Assembly (NCBI RefSeq): GCF_019703515.2
Contig: NC_059356.1
Coordinates: 21,085,197-21,149,196 of the forward strand
Origin: Myxocyprinus asiaticus
Lineage: Eukaryota > Chordata > Actinopteri > Cypriniformes > Catostomidae
Length of the DNA: 64,000 nucleotides
Direction of reading: 5' to 3'
The translations under genes and the position numbers were made by a program. The number at the start of each line of letters is the position of its first letter. The stretch's first letter is position 1. This document shows, piece by piece, positions 25,946 through 37,245 of the stretch. Under the pieces are notes generated by a model, which saw only the letters and a program-made list of their open reading frames with translations, was not told the origin of the DNA and made no database searches.

Positions 25946-27000
25946 AATCTTCAAGTAATTTGCCCCTCTGTCTGAAAACAAACACAATCATGTGATTGCA
26001 ATGCCACTGTTGCTCCTAAATCGGTACACTAGACTCTTGTAAATGCATGACACACATAAACATGTTTGTAACAACAAGATCAGGATGAACTAAGCATCTG
26101 CTCTCTCAATACTGTTACAAATGACTCAAAATAAACAAAATCAACATGAACAAACTGGAAACCCGGGGCTAAATCTCATGCATCACTCTACTCCCGCAAC
26201 TAGATCTGGCATTAGAAGAGCTATATTCCGTCTGTGACCATTTAATGAAGTCAACATCGCTCGTTCAGCTGGCAAAACCAGATCACGGCTGTCAGTTTCC
26301 CGGTTTCAGGGCGTGGATGAGGCAGTAGATCAATATCTGATGCCGTGGGCTCCTGCTCGCGAGCTGTCTGCCTGCTACATTAGCCTACAGCTAACCCATA
26401 AAAACAGCACCGATTCAGCAAAAATGACTCCAAAACCTCGAAATTAAACTACAGGCAATATGATAGAGATCCGCAGCACCTTGTAAAACCACAAACAGTT
26501 TTATCCCGCGGGTAAAGTCACATACATGCTCGCGGTTTTCTACATTTCATGATCAGGAAGGCCTTGTCCAAGATGCCGGTTTACTCCGCACCCTGCTGTC
26601 GGAAAAGGGCATGACAGAGGCCTCGAATACCTGAACTGATGCTCCGCTTCTCGTGGAAATGTTGGTAAATGATGTTCGCTCTCAGGTTTTCTCCTGTTGG
26701 ACGGACTTGAATTCGCGGACTCTGGACAGTCGACACGAATCCACTCCGAATGCTTGCTCGTGCTCTCTCGCTCCCTGATTTCGGCCAGAGATAATTTAGC
26801 AGAGATGGGCCACTTCTATTAAAATGGGAGAAATTGGAACGCTCAACCAAGAAGCTCTAAGCGCCCAGCGGTCAGCAGATGTAAAAAGGAAGTCCCGCCT
26901 TACAGTTAAAAGAGCCAATCACCTTTTAACATACAGACATCGCCTGTCAATCAACTCTAGAACGCGCATGCGTATTAGCTATACAAGCCGGGAAATTTTT
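25946..27000 (-). promoter_or_regulatory. arpc1a 5' UTR and probable CpG-rich promoter region
   Basis: Upstream of the start exon the sequence becomes richer in G+C and CpG, mainly 26160-26900, unlike the AT-rich flanks. The acceptor before the ATG shows that transcription begins upstream. I could not fix the 5' exon or start site; a weak donor candidate lies near 26480. Frames in this region have no recognisable protein content. Confidence 0.5.
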
Positions 27001-28690
27001 TTTGTTTTTTTTGTTTTAGCGTAATATGAGGTTGAATCACAATTTATGATTCCATTATTGTCAGATTTTATTGCTGATTTGAAAAATGTTCTTTGATCGC
27101 AATCTTTTTGATTGAAAGAAAGATTTTGGACTTTCTCCATTCAAGTAGATAGGAGCTGCACTGTCATGACTGGAAATAGCCTCCCGAGAGCGTTCCAAAG
27201 ATTGCCGACAGTGGACTGACTTGCTAGAAAAACTTTGATGTTTCGGCCTGTCAAGGAATCCAGGAAATGACACAGGGCTCAGCGCGCATGCGTACGCACG
27301 GCAGAACTCTGGGCGTGGACCTGTACACACTGCGTAGTTATTCAGGACGACAGTTGAGAGCTGGGAGCAGTTTTTGATTTAGACAAGAAGATAAGGTCAA
27401 TGACATTTTAAGCGTATCGAGGTTAATTCTGTTGATTGATTCATTTACAGTGTTTTTGTCTTTGAATATGGCTAATCCTTAAATATCTGAGCAAAAACAA
27501 ACTTCTTGTTCACAAGATCATCTACTACTTTCTCATAGTAACACTCAGATGTGCACAATCAATGCTGCTCCCTTCCCACTTTTTACACAACCCAATGTAA
27601 TTTGACACAATTTAATCATTAAAGGTATCAGTTAATCCTCTTTATAGAAATATCTGCTCTACTTGTAGTAAATAAAAATATTAAATGAGATCTCTTTCAT
27701 ATCTTAGTTGTTTCTCTTAGACGGCAATGAGATTAAATGGAGAACAAATGGAGACTTTGCTTAATAATCTCCTGCCATCTCGGATGTGTATGACTTTCTA
27801 CTGTTGAACACAAACAAAGATTTTTAGAATAATATTTCAGCTCTGTATGTCCATACAATGCAAGTGAATGGTGACCAGGCCTTTGTAGCTCCAAAAATCA
27901 AATAAAGGAAACATAAAAGTAATCCACATGACTCCATTGGTTAAATCTACAGTATGTCTTCAGAAGAGATATAATAGGTGTGGGTGAGAATCAGATAAAT
28001 ATTGAAGTCCTTTTTTTCACCCTAAATCTCCACTTTTACTTTCAGATGTGAAAGTGAAAGTGGAGATTTAGAGTAAAAAGGGACTTAAATATTGATCTGT
28101 TTCTCACCCACACAGATTGTGCTCATTGATATCATTATGTCTTTGAAGAAAACAATTGTACAGCAAAAGCCTTGTTAACCGTTCACCTCTTGCTAAACAA
28201 TATCTTCTGTCAATTCTGTAGCATTTTTTTTATGGGCATTATGTCAAACATATGTCAAAATATTTATACATTTTTAAAAAAATTATTCAGCAGACCCCTT
28301 GCAATTATGCTCTGCAGACCAACAACTGAGAGGCATCTGGTATAAGTGAGATGACATGTTCTCCTTTTGTCTGAAGGTAAGCAGATTATCAGAGATTATC
28401 AGCAGATTTATTTTCACTCAGAAACGAAAAAGAGAAAAACACTGGGTTCCTAAGCCAGGGGCCCCCGGTGGCTGAAGGGCCCTAAGCAGCCATTTATACC
28501 GCTGAATGGAGCGGGAATGGTTCTGGTTGTTTATCCAAAAAACACCTCATGCACTTGAGCTGTGAGCTTGCTATTGGTTTGATGAGACAGTTAACTTTGT
28601 CCTCCTCTGGCTAGAGATCATTCAGAATTTTCTAGGGACTGAGAATGTTTTAGATATTAATAACAGCTGCACTGATAGATGACTAATGGA
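27001..28690. other. Intergenic sequence with MITE remnants
   Basis: No gene recognised. A rearranged copy of the arpc1a-intron MITE family occupies about 27775-28130 (TCGGATGTGTATGACTTTCT, CCATACAATGCAAGTGAATG). It ends in a strong hairpin: 28022-28043 pairs with 28050-28071, 21 of 22 positions, with a loop of six. A short GC-rich patch near 28450 looks like part of another repeat. Confidence 0.5.
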
Positions 28691-28720
28691 TAGTACTTTG
28701 TTAGATTGTCCCTTCTTTAC

Positions 28721-29601
28721 CTGCTCAAGGCCCTCAAGAGCTTTCTTTCCTTCTGGGGCTTGGCGATGCTTTCATCCCTTTGGCCAAGGTCTCCTGTCAG
28801 ATTGCGCACATTTGCGTCCAGGCTTAAAGATCCACAGCAGGTTTTTCAGAGCCAATAAACTGAATCATTTCGGATCATTATGCTACTTTTATTTGTAATG
28901 TGTCAATAACGCATTTGCTTGAATTCATACTTGATGACAGATGTGCAGGGAATTTACAACCATATTTTAGTGAATTCCTTTCTTGCTTTTCCATGTCTGA
29001 CTTTGCCAATGACTACAGTCCTTCCAAGTCTCTTATCATGTTCCTTAGCTCTGTCTCTATCTTGTGTTTTAAGGCAACTAAAGCATTGGCAGCACTCTCC
29101 TCCTCCACTAACCCCTCTGTTATATCCTGAATATGTTCTCCCTTATACTGTTACAGTATATTACAGTGTTTCTCAGCATCTGCAACCATATCCTGTTCCT
29201 GAGAATGTAAAAATACAATAAATTTTCCTTAAAAAAAAAATTAATAACACACACAGACACACACTTTACTTGCAGCTGCCAAGGCCAAGTCATTTTATTC
29301 TTTGGAAAGAGAGACCAATTTTTCATCAAGTTCTTTGATCTTCTCAACCATTTCTGTAGTTTTCTCTACAGGCAGCTTGCAGCTTCTCTTCTTGGCCTTC
29401 ATTTCATCCTGTTGGTGTGCCACATGGAGTAAAGGCTTAAACTAAAAACAAAAGTCTGAGGATTAAGACGAGAATATAAACAAATGACATATAGAAGCGT
29501 ATCCTTCGTCAAGGTTTGAACTCACCTTTGCATGTAGTATCCACCATCCCCAATATTGAAGCTCAAGTCATTTTTCTCTGATTTCACTGATCGGCCTAAT
29601 C

Positions 29602-29675
<74 letters not shown>

Positions 29676-30523
29676 ATATATATTATTTTTTTTATTTTTT
29701 AGTACTTCTGAAAAAAAGATTTTTTTTTTTTAAATCATGTACACCCACATGAGATAAAGACTCATATCAGAAGTCATATCAGTTGCATATTAAAAGTGGT
29801 TTTACTTTCAATTGAGTGGGTCTCCTCATGAGGGGCCTTCATATTAAGATTAGAGTTTTATCACCTTTAACATCTACAGGTGGACTCCTACTGTGATTGT
29901 GGGGCCAAAATCATATAAAAAAAATCATGTTTTTTTTGTGTTAATTCTCATATTTATAGGTGAATAGTAATGTAGACTCACAGACCCAAACATACTGGTT
30001 GGAGTCAAGAGGAGCTTTAGGTAAAAGGACAAAAGTGATATTAGTAATGTTTCATAGTTTATCAGGGATAATTTTTACATTTCTAGCACACTCTAATCAG
30101 TTCTGGTTTCTTCAATGACAGAAGAAAAAAAAGTAATCTGCAGCTTGTTGAGAGATCACACTGGACTTCTCCAGCAGATCTCCAATAATGAACCACATTC
30201 ATTACATTCTAGAAATGACCTAGTCATTTGATAAAATAGTGTGACTATTACAATCAGTAGGCTCACAACTCTGATGTTGGGACCAGCCATCTTAGGTGTT
30301 GGATTTGGATCGATTTCCCTAGAATAAATATGACAATCAATATGTGATTCTGAATTGCCTATCAAAGATGCTGCAGTGAAACCACATTTAAAAGTTTGGA
30401 AAATGTTGTCCTTGGTAGAAGAAGAGCAGAAGATCCCTCACAAATCGAGAAGAGTTGTCATTCTTGGTGGTTTTAGCATTGCTAAACGCCTCTAAGACAG
30501 TTGATTTGATCCTTCAGGAAGCA
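28721..30523 (-). pseudogene. myh16: Unprocessed sarcomeric myosin heavy chain pseudogene, probable myh16 remnant
   Basis: Five exon relics in correct gene order on the minus strand. 30523-30442: motor exon with VLEAFSNAKTTKNDNSSRF, ending at a GTGAGG donor right after SSRF, a known myosin exon border. About 30183-30140: motor piece GDLLEKSSVISQQAA. 29441-29270: start of the rod after LKPLL, with AHQQDEMKAK and VEKTTEMVEKIKELDEKLVSL, then a stop where KNDL is expected. 29126-28958: ITEGLVEEESAANALVALK, then RDLEGL, stop, SLAKSDMEKQ. About 28850-28721: NVRNLTGDLGQRDESIAK, then a frameshift, KALEGLEQ and a GTAAAG donor. Introns are retained, so it is not a retrocopy. Most motor exons are gone. 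Human MYH16 lies beside ARPC1A at 7q22.1, hence the name. The class II myosin assignment is firm; the orthology is inferred from synteny. Confidence 0.8.
29605..29690. repeat. (TA)n microsatellite
   Basis: About 40 TA dinucleotides with a TGTG interruption near the right end, inside the myosin pseudogene between the motor and rod relics. Confidence 0.95.
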
Positions 30524-30529
30524 CTAAAA

Positions 30530-32165
30530 AGAAAACACAATGTTAAATTCATATTACTTTCATCAAGGTTTACATGTATGGCAAATTATTCAGTGATGAG
30601 ATGAATATAAAATCAATCATTTAGTGTCAACCACTTATGGAGTGTAAATATTTTAAATCACAGATTCATCGTTATCAGAAATTAAAGGAAGAAAGTTGAT
30701 TTTAGTCACAGTTTAGGATGCCCTGTTCCTCTAAATAATATTTCAGATGTATTTCAGCAATGAGTTAAATGTTTGTGAAAACATGACAGCTTTAAGTTGA
30801 CATTTTGAAATTGATTCATTCAGTTCCATTTCTATATCAGCCATTTATTCAGTCAGTTATTTGGATCTTTCATTTTACTTCCGGGGCACTGTCTGATGCA
30901 GAGCAATCACTATTAATCAAATACTAGTTATCATGACCATTTTATGACCATAAGATGGCAGAAGTGAGCTACATCAATATCACAATCCGCTTAAATCCTG
31001 TCTATAAGAAATAACAGAGTATATTGAATAATAAAAAATGTCTATAATTTGTTTGCCTAATATCATAAAACTATATTGTTATTTGGTGTGCACCTGTTAT
31101 TAACCACATTATAAAACAGTTTATTAAGTATGCTTCATATGATCAACGTCTTTATTCATTGAGCATAACATTGTAAATGGTAAGTTGGTAATAGTAATTA
31201 TGTTGTTTACAAAGTATATTGTAACATTACGTACATTTGTGATCCTAATTTGTGAGATTATAAATAAGGCCTGTTTATATAAGTCCTAGACAAAATATAA
31301 AATGCTGATATGAGGAGAGGGAGTCTATTACAAAAATATTAATATTTAGAAATCTTTATTAACTTTAACTCCAAATAGACTAAGTGCATTGTCCATGCTG
31401 AATTACATAAGTCATTTTCTTAGTTCACATTACATTGCTGTAAATGTAATGTATTGTTCATGCAATATGTTAAATTAAAGTCTCTGTGTGCATGTGACTT
31501 CACTACAATCTATAACAGAAATCATTCACACATATGATAAATAACTGGGTTATTATAGTTTTGATTTCTATTTTAGTTTCACTTTATTATTCCAATTTAG
31601 CTTTGTTTTCTTTAGTTTTCATTCTTTGACTGCTAGTTTAGGTTTAGATTTTTCCAGTGTTCTCTAGTTTCAGTTTAGTTTAGTTAGTAAGTTTAGTTTT
31701 TATTTAGTTTAAGTATTTTATGGCTAAAATGTTACTGATATCATTTAAAAATGTTTAACATTGTTAATTTTCTTTGGCTACCTAGAGGCATTTTCATCTT
31801 TAAAAAAGGCAGATTGTAAATGTTTCACATTTTATAATATACTGTGTATCAAAAACTAAAACTAAAATTAATTTAAGGTCATTTTTTTATTTGGTTTTAG
31901 TTAGTTTTGGAGTTATGAAATAGTATTTTAGTATAGTTTCAGTTTTTTTCCTATGTTAGTTTTTATTTTCATTAGGTTAACACAATTGTTTTCATTTATT
32001 TTTCAATTTTGCTTTTGCTAATGGAAAAACACTGATTTATAGTCCAAGAAATTAATAAGCTTCAAAAACTCTCGCTGTTTTCATTTCATATAGCATTCAG
32101 GTATAAGCCAACTGTTGAAATCACTCACTTCAAAGCACACAAATGTTTCCTCAGTTTATACCTAA
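30530..32165. other. Intergenic AT-rich sequence, no gene recognised
   Basis: I looked on the minus strand for earlier myosin motor exons (P-loop GESGAGKT, N-terminal exons) and saw none. TTAGTTT-type low-complexity sequence occupies about 31560-31990. Confidence 0.4.
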
Positions 32166-32172
32166 TTGAAAG

Positions 32173-32488
32173 TGGTGTGGGGGCGTGGCCGAGCGACGTC
32201 TGTGGAGAGCAAGGCCAGGAGAGGAAGAGCGGTAAGGATTGACACCTGTGGAAAATCATCTCTAACAGCTATTTTGTGTTGCAGTGAAAGCTGGAGGGGA
32301 TTTAAAGGGCAGTCCAGACCACCGGAGGAGAAAGAGAGAGACGCACACAGCATTACTGTGCATTTACGTTGTGCTGAAAAGCCAATCTTTTGATGTTACG
32401 CTGAAATGTGTGTAAAATAAAGAATTTGCATTGGACATTTACCTGGCCCTTGCTTCCTCCTCGATGAAGAGAGCAGAGATCTGTCACA
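32173..32488 (+). repeat. 5' LTR of the Gypsy element
   Basis: It ends in TCTGTCACA, matching the 3' LTR end at 34685. The first bases are diverged from the TGTCATGATGGGGG start of the 3' LTR, so the left border is approximate. It contains the AATAAA hexamer in GTGTAAAATAAAGAA near 32415, as does the 3' copy. Confidence 0.8.
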
Positions 32489-32507
32489 GTGGTGCCAAAA
32501 CCTGGGA
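32489..32507 (+). promoter_or_regulatory. Primer-binding site of the Gypsy element
   Basis: TGGTGCCAAAACCTGGGA lies immediately after the LTR-ending CA, where minus-strand synthesis is primed by a tRNA 3' end in LTR elements. The primer tRNA was not identified. Confidence 0.65.
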
Positions 32508-32530
32508 ATTAGGAGGAAGAAAATGCCATC

Positions 32531-33088
32531 ATGGAGTCCTCGACGCTGGCCAAAGTATTCAAGACCCTCGCCAGCATCCACCAAGCCCAGCATCAGTCTC
32601 TGCTTGAGCTGCGTATGGAACAGGAGGCTTTCATCGATCTCTTTGAGCGGAAGGCTCGAACACGGAACTGGAATTACCCAGTGGGTGGCCCGCCTACTGC
32701 TGCTGTTGTCCGAGGAAGCCCAGCTCGTGGCCCAACAACTCCCTCGTCCAACCTCCTGGTGTACGAGGACTTGAAGAAAGCCATCCTGCAACGGGTCAGC
32801 TGCAGCTCAGAACAACATCGGCAACGCTTCCGCTCGCTGACGCTTGGTGAGCACGGCTGCCTGTTCACATTCGCCCAACAGCTCCGTGACACCTGCCGAA
32901 GGTGGCTGCAGGCTGAGGAACATGACGCCGAGGAAGTGCTCGATCTGGTGGTACTGGAACAATTCATCGCCGGGCTACCGAAAGGGACAGCGGAGTGGGT
33001 CCAGTGCCAGTGACTGGCATTGCTGGATGAGGTGATCCAGCTGGCTGAGGACCATATGGTGGCATATTCGGGGGCCGGCAAGCCCTCT

Positions 33089-33124
<36 letters not shown>

Positions 33125-33360
33125 CCTCTCCCTCTCCTTCCCCTCATCCTGTTCCTGTTCCCTGGAAATGGGGAATTCTGACCCCAAAACCGATTCCCCG
33201 GTCCCGGGGGCCATTCAACCCGCCGGTTTTCCCTAACCCTCTCCGCTCTCACCCACAGCTCTCAACCTCCTGGTGAATCCACTGCTGCAGGTATTGGCAT
33301 GAAGTCTGGGCCGGACTGTTGAAGCTGTGGGGAACCTGGGCATTTCCAGGACTGATGCCC
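32531..33360 (+). pseudogene. Gypsy gag with SCAN-like domain
   Basis: The open frame 32531-33013 starts with the ATG of MESSTLAKVF. Residues about 95-160 read HRQRFRSLTLGEHGCL, FAQQLRDTCRRWL and EEVLDLVVLEQFIAGLP: a SCAN domain, the capsid-C-terminal-like dimer fold of Gmr1-type Gypsy elements. A TGA follows EWVQCQ. Beyond it the frame is broken by a CT microsatellite (33087-33122), and a remnant zinc-knuckle region sits near 33320 (CGEPGHF-like on the plus strand). It encodes a retroelement capsid protein; this copy is dead. Confidence 0.8.
33087..33122. repeat. (CT)n microsatellite inside gag
   Basis: About 17 CT dinucleotides followed by CT-rich imperfect sequence, inside the broken gag downstream of the SCAN domain. 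Confidence 0.9.
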
Positions 33361-33364
33361 CGCG

Positions 33365-33905
33365 ATGGAGGTGGAGACGTTGGTCCAGATCCCTGACGTG
33401 CCACAGGCCGCATCTGGGATCCAGATGACTCATTATAATCCAATGGCTGGTCACTTAGGACAGGAAAAGACACTGAACCGTCTAATGGCCCATTTCTATT
33501 GGCCGGGCATTCGTGGAGATGTTCGCAGGTGGTGTGCGGCATGCCATGAATGTCAGCTGGTGAATCCGCCGACCACCCCAAGAGCGCCATTGCACCCCCT
33601 CCCATTAATCGAGGTCCCCTTCGAAAGAATTGGTATGGACTTCTTCGGGCCATTAGAGCGGACTATGCAACACGTATTCTGGAAGCAGTGCCTCTGCACA
33701 ACATTTCAGTGTAAAGTGCCGAGGAGGCACTTTTCAGAATTATCTCCCGAGTGGGGATTTTGAAAGAAATCCTCACTGATCAGGCACTACGTTTATGTCA
33801 CGTACACTACGCAAACTGTATGAATTATTGGGGATTAAATCGAGTTGGACCAGTATTTACCACCCCCATATGGACGGCTTGGTCAAATGATTTAATCAGA
33901 CCCTA
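33365..33905 (+). pseudogene. Gypsy integrase fragment
   Basis: The frame 33365-33763 carries the HHCC zinc-binding region (His 23, His 30, Cys 57, Cys 60 with FYWPGIRGDVRRW between) and the start of the catalytic core, IGMDFFGPL, with the first Asp. A frameshift follows. Later core pieces (REILTDQ-like ILTDQA near 33775, YHPHMDGLV-like near 33865) can be read in other frames. The part between gag and this piece is deleted. Confidence 0.8.
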
Positions 33906-33925
33906 AAGAATATGATTTGGGGGTA

Positions 33926-34685
33926 TGTCATGATGGGGGCGTGGCTGAGCGACATCTGTGGAGAGCGAGGCCGGGAGAGGAAGAGCGGTAAGGATTGACA
34001 CCACTGGGAAATCACCTCTAACAGCTGTTTTGTGTTGCAGTGAGAGCTGGAGAGGGTTAAAAGGGCAGTCCAGGGACCTGGTAGCTCAGCGAGTATTGAC
34101 GCTGACTACCACCCCTGGAGTCACGAGGTCAAGTCCAGGGCATGCTGAGTGACTCCAGCCAGGTCTCCTAAGCAACCAAATTGGCCCGGTTGCTAGGGAG
34201 GGTAGAGTCACATGGGGTAACCTCCTTGTGGTTGCGATTAGGTGTTCTTGCTCTCAGTGGGATGCGTGGTAAGTTGTGCGTGGATCGCAGAGAGTAGCAT
34301 GAGCCTCCACACGCTGTGAGTCTCCGCGGTGTCATGCACAGTGACTGACTGTCTCAGAGGCAACTGAGACTTGTCCTCCACCACCTGGATTGAGGGGAGT
34401 AACCGCGCCACCACGAGGACCTACTAAGTAGTGGGAATTGGGCATTCCAAATTGGGAGAAATTTTTTAAAAATAAAATAAAAAATAAATAAAAAAAGGGC
34501 AGTCCAGACCGCCGGAGGAGAGACAGAGAGACGCACGCAGCATTGTTTACGTCTGTGCATTTACGTTGTGCTGAAAAGCAAACCTTTTGATGTTATGCTG
34601 AAAAGTGTGTAAAATAAAGAATTTACATTGGACATTTACCTGGCCCTCACTTCCTCCTTCACGAAGAGAGCAGAGATCTGTCACA
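33926..34685 (+). repeat. 3' LTR of the Gypsy element, split by a SINE
   Basis: It starts TGTCATGATGGGGGCGTGGC and ends TCTGTCACA. It is interrupted between 34073 and 34493 by a SINE; removing it and one duplication restores collinearity with the 5' LTR. Confidence 0.85.
34074..34492 (+). mobile_element. tRNA-derived SINE, copy 2, in the 3' LTR
   Basis: Same family as the copies at 14536 and 45233: GGTAGCTCAGCGAGTATTGA head, CTAAGCAACCAAATTGGCCC block, CATGGGGTAACCTCC body and an A-rich tail. The target duplication AAAAGGGCAGTCCAG is perfect (34059-34073 and 34493-34507), so the insertion is exact and young relative to the LTR divergence. Confidence 0.9.
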
Positions 34686-35645
34686 AAGATGACAAATTTA
34701 TTTCTGTAACTTTATAATATCATTATTGAGAAACTGTTTGATGCACAAAGCAGGTAAATACAAAAGGTTTTCTACTCAAAGTTTCAGATTTAATTGGCCT
34801 GTTGTTAAATAATATTTTCATAATGAACAATATCTTATGAATAATATCTGTGTTCTGATGTCTCCATACATACCATAAATACATATGTCCAGTTCAAATC
34901 AATAATCAATCAAAATGTTATGTTTTCATTTATTAAACATGGTAAATTTCTAGGCAATAAACTGATTTGAATCCCGTGCAATACACTGATTTAATTAATT
35001 GCATTAATATGTATTTGTTTCAATTTTAATGACCCTTTGGATCAAATAAATTTCATTATAATGCCAATAGCACAATGCCCCTGCGCTCATTAAAGCAGTG
35101 ATGGATTGAAAAAGGCCGATGTGTTGCCTCCCTCCCTCATTAACCTGCTGTTTATGTGGATTGGCTTTCCTCTGCACAACACTATTAAAAGCTCTATTGT
35201 TTCCAGTTACTAAAGTTCTGAAATCCAATCCTTTTCCCTCTTGCTCAGACCTTTTTTGTTCCTGCCACACAATTCCAGAGCCACAATTAATGCAATCAGA
35301 CTCAATGCAAATGTAATGTCAATCAACTGCATCCATCAATGACTTAATTTGGTTATTTACAACAGTCCAAAATAACAACCTCTGCCAAATGGCAATTTAT
35401 TCACATAAAACATTACAGAGTGCTGCCAAATGTCAAGATTACTCTTTGTTTTTGTTCAGGTCATGTTGCATGGATACATCTGTAAATCGTATATCTAATG
35501 TGTTAAACTGATTCACGTATTGAAAATAAATCTTTACGTTTGTTAAATGAAATAATGAGTCTGAATACCACATGACTTCTTTGAAACAACAGCCTACATA
35601 CAATTTTCTACAGAGTAAAACCTTGATGACTGATGTCCTTTTACC
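34686..35645. other. Intergenic sequence, no gene recognised
   Basis: AT-rich sequence with a few short random frames and no recognisable exon or transposon end. Confidence 0.4.
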
Positions 35646-35946
35646 GTATATCACACATCAGCCAGTGCCAGGCGGATGCGCGCACGCCCCGTCGCGAGTA
35701 CGTGCACGTACAGCTGTACTAACGTGATGTCAGAACGCCGTTGAGCTCAAAAAATGTTAGGCTGTGTTGTTAAGTCTGGAAGCTACAGGGGATTTGTCAG
35801 ACGGAAATAATACCGTTTTATCGACAGGAAACACATGCACGAGCCACATATTATCGTAGCGTGCTTTTTTAAATTTTTATTTCCGCTTGAATCGAGCGTC
35901 TTGGGTTTATCCTGAGAGAAAGTTCGTCGGTTATTTTGTGGGAGTG
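35646..35946 (+). promoter_or_regulatory. smurf1 5' UTR and CpG-rich promoter region
   Basis: The CpG-rich patch at 35680-35760 (GATGCGCGCACGCCCCGTCG) is out of character with its AT-rich surroundings and ends about 190 bases before the smurf1 start codon. The transcription start cannot be fixed from sequence alone. An uninterrupted 5' UTR reaching the ATG is plausible. Confidence 0.5.
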
Positions 35947-36001
35947 ATGTCGAATCCTGGGACTCGAAGGAACGGGTCAAGCATCAAAATCCGACTGACA
36001 G
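35947..36001 (+). CDS. smurf1: E3 ubiquitin-protein ligase Smurf1, first coding exon
   Basis: The exon reads MSNPGTRRNGSSIKIRLT, the well-known N-terminus of SMURF1 at the start of its C2 domain. It ends after one base of the next codon at a GTAAAAAG donor, so it is a phase-1 intron. The full protein (C2, WW domains, HECT domain; ubiquitinates SMADs and RhoA) must continue in exons beyond the window: no sequence matching the next C2 segment was found up to 64000, which would make intron 1 at least 28 kb. smurf1 is divergent from arpc1a, an arrangement I recall from mammals. SMURF2 starts almost identically; MSNPGTRR plus synteny favours SMURF1. Confidence 0.93.
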
Positions 36002-36789
36002 GTAAAAAGACCAGCAAATAACACATTTTATCACTCCAATATAAACATAATGCAGTTTATTGTCATTTCACACCTCTGATTACACTAAAATCGGCTAATG
36101 TGTGACTGGTAAGCTAATGCGAGTATCCTGCTAGCTTCTGCCGAGGCGAGTTGCAGCAGCTCTGTTCTTCATACCAAGCCCGAATAACACACAAAACTGC
36201 CTTTCGTTCAGCATGTTTTGAAATAGTATATTAGTCTATTGACTTGCATTATTTTCACATATTTGAATGCTAGTCGCCGAAAGCAGCTCTGCATGCATGG
36301 ATTGTTGGGTTGGATTAGTCATAAATCAGATGAGAATTAACCGGATGAAGCCGAGGCAGCTGTTTTTCTCCACTCCTCTCATCTGGATAGCTGTGTCTCC
36401 GTTATATATTCAATGTCAAGACTGCCCTGTATGGCTGATTCATTGTGAAGCTATTCAGTAATGTTTGGGGTATTTAGTAACTGAAATATGAATTAACAAA
36501 GGACTGGAGTGGTTGGGGTTTATATGCTAATATGCTGATTCACAATCCACTGTGTTGTGTGATGGGTTTTGTTGGGTGAAACCTTGTCTTTCTCTGCTCT
36601 TTTGAAATCTCTCCTTACTTGGAAATGAGCAGGATATGATTGCATACTGATCTCTCAATGATATCATCACTGACATAGTGCATTGGAGGATATGATTGAC
36701 TTTGTTTTCAATGCTTTACAATAACCAGGCTCAATGACATTTCAGTGGAATGGTAAAAATATTTCTAAATGCATAAATATTAATTGTTG

Positions 36790-37240
36790 TGTATCATATG
36801 ATAATTCTCTCACCATTTACGCACTCTAGTCATCTCAAACTTGCATGCCTTTCTTCTGCGGAACACAAACGTAAATGTTTTAATGGAGAAATGATGCCTG
36901 TTTGTCCATACAATGCAAGTGGAAGGGTGATCAAATTTGCAATCTCCAAAAAAGACATATAGGCATTTAGGCAGCATAAAGGTTATCCATGAGACTGCAG
37001 TGGTTTAATCCATGTTGTCTGAAGCAATCCAATCGGTTTGGGTTCTCTGTGCATGCGTCAAGCACTAGGAAGTCTCTTTGAGCTTGAAATCATGATCGTG
37101 TCTAGAGACTACAGTGGCAAGATGTACAGTGAAAAAGGAGTTATTTTTTGGTCTATTCTCATCCAAAACTGACTGCATTGCTTCAGAAGATGTGGATTAA
37201 ACCACTGGAGTCTTCTGGATTAATTTTATGATGCCTTATG
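36790..37240. mobile_element. MITE fragment in smurf1 intron 1
   Basis: It shares TCATACAATGCAAGTG-type blocks, CAAGCACTAG, ATCATGATCGTGTCTAGAGA and GGCAAGATGTACAGTG with the copy at 23826-24545, in the same order. The left end is degraded, and the right terminal repeat is missing where another repeat starts at 37246. Confidence 0.75.
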
Positions 37241-37245
37241 TGTAG

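Larger units (their letters stand above)
32173..34685 (+). mobile_element. Internally deleted Gypsy (Gmr1-like, SCAN-type) LTR retrotransposon
   Basis: The two LTRs are similar: 5' about 32173-32488, and 3' about 33926-34685 including a SINE. Both share GGGGCGTGGC, AGGAAGAGCGGTAAGGATTG, TGTGTTGCAGTGA and the ending AGAGCAGAGATCTGTCACA. Directly after the 5' LTR is a primer-binding-site-like TGGTGCCAAAACCTGGGA. A G-rich purine tract (GATTTGGGGG) precedes the 3' LTR. Between them remain a gag with a SCAN domain and the N-terminal half of integrase; protease, reverse transcriptase and RNase H are missing. At about 1.4 kb between LTRs it is a deletion derivative. Confidence 0.85.

Noticed and set aside
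32674..33252. 192-codon minus-strand Arg/Glu-rich frame
   Set aside because: The Arg/Glu run is a translation of the CT microsatellite and the rest is antisense to gag.
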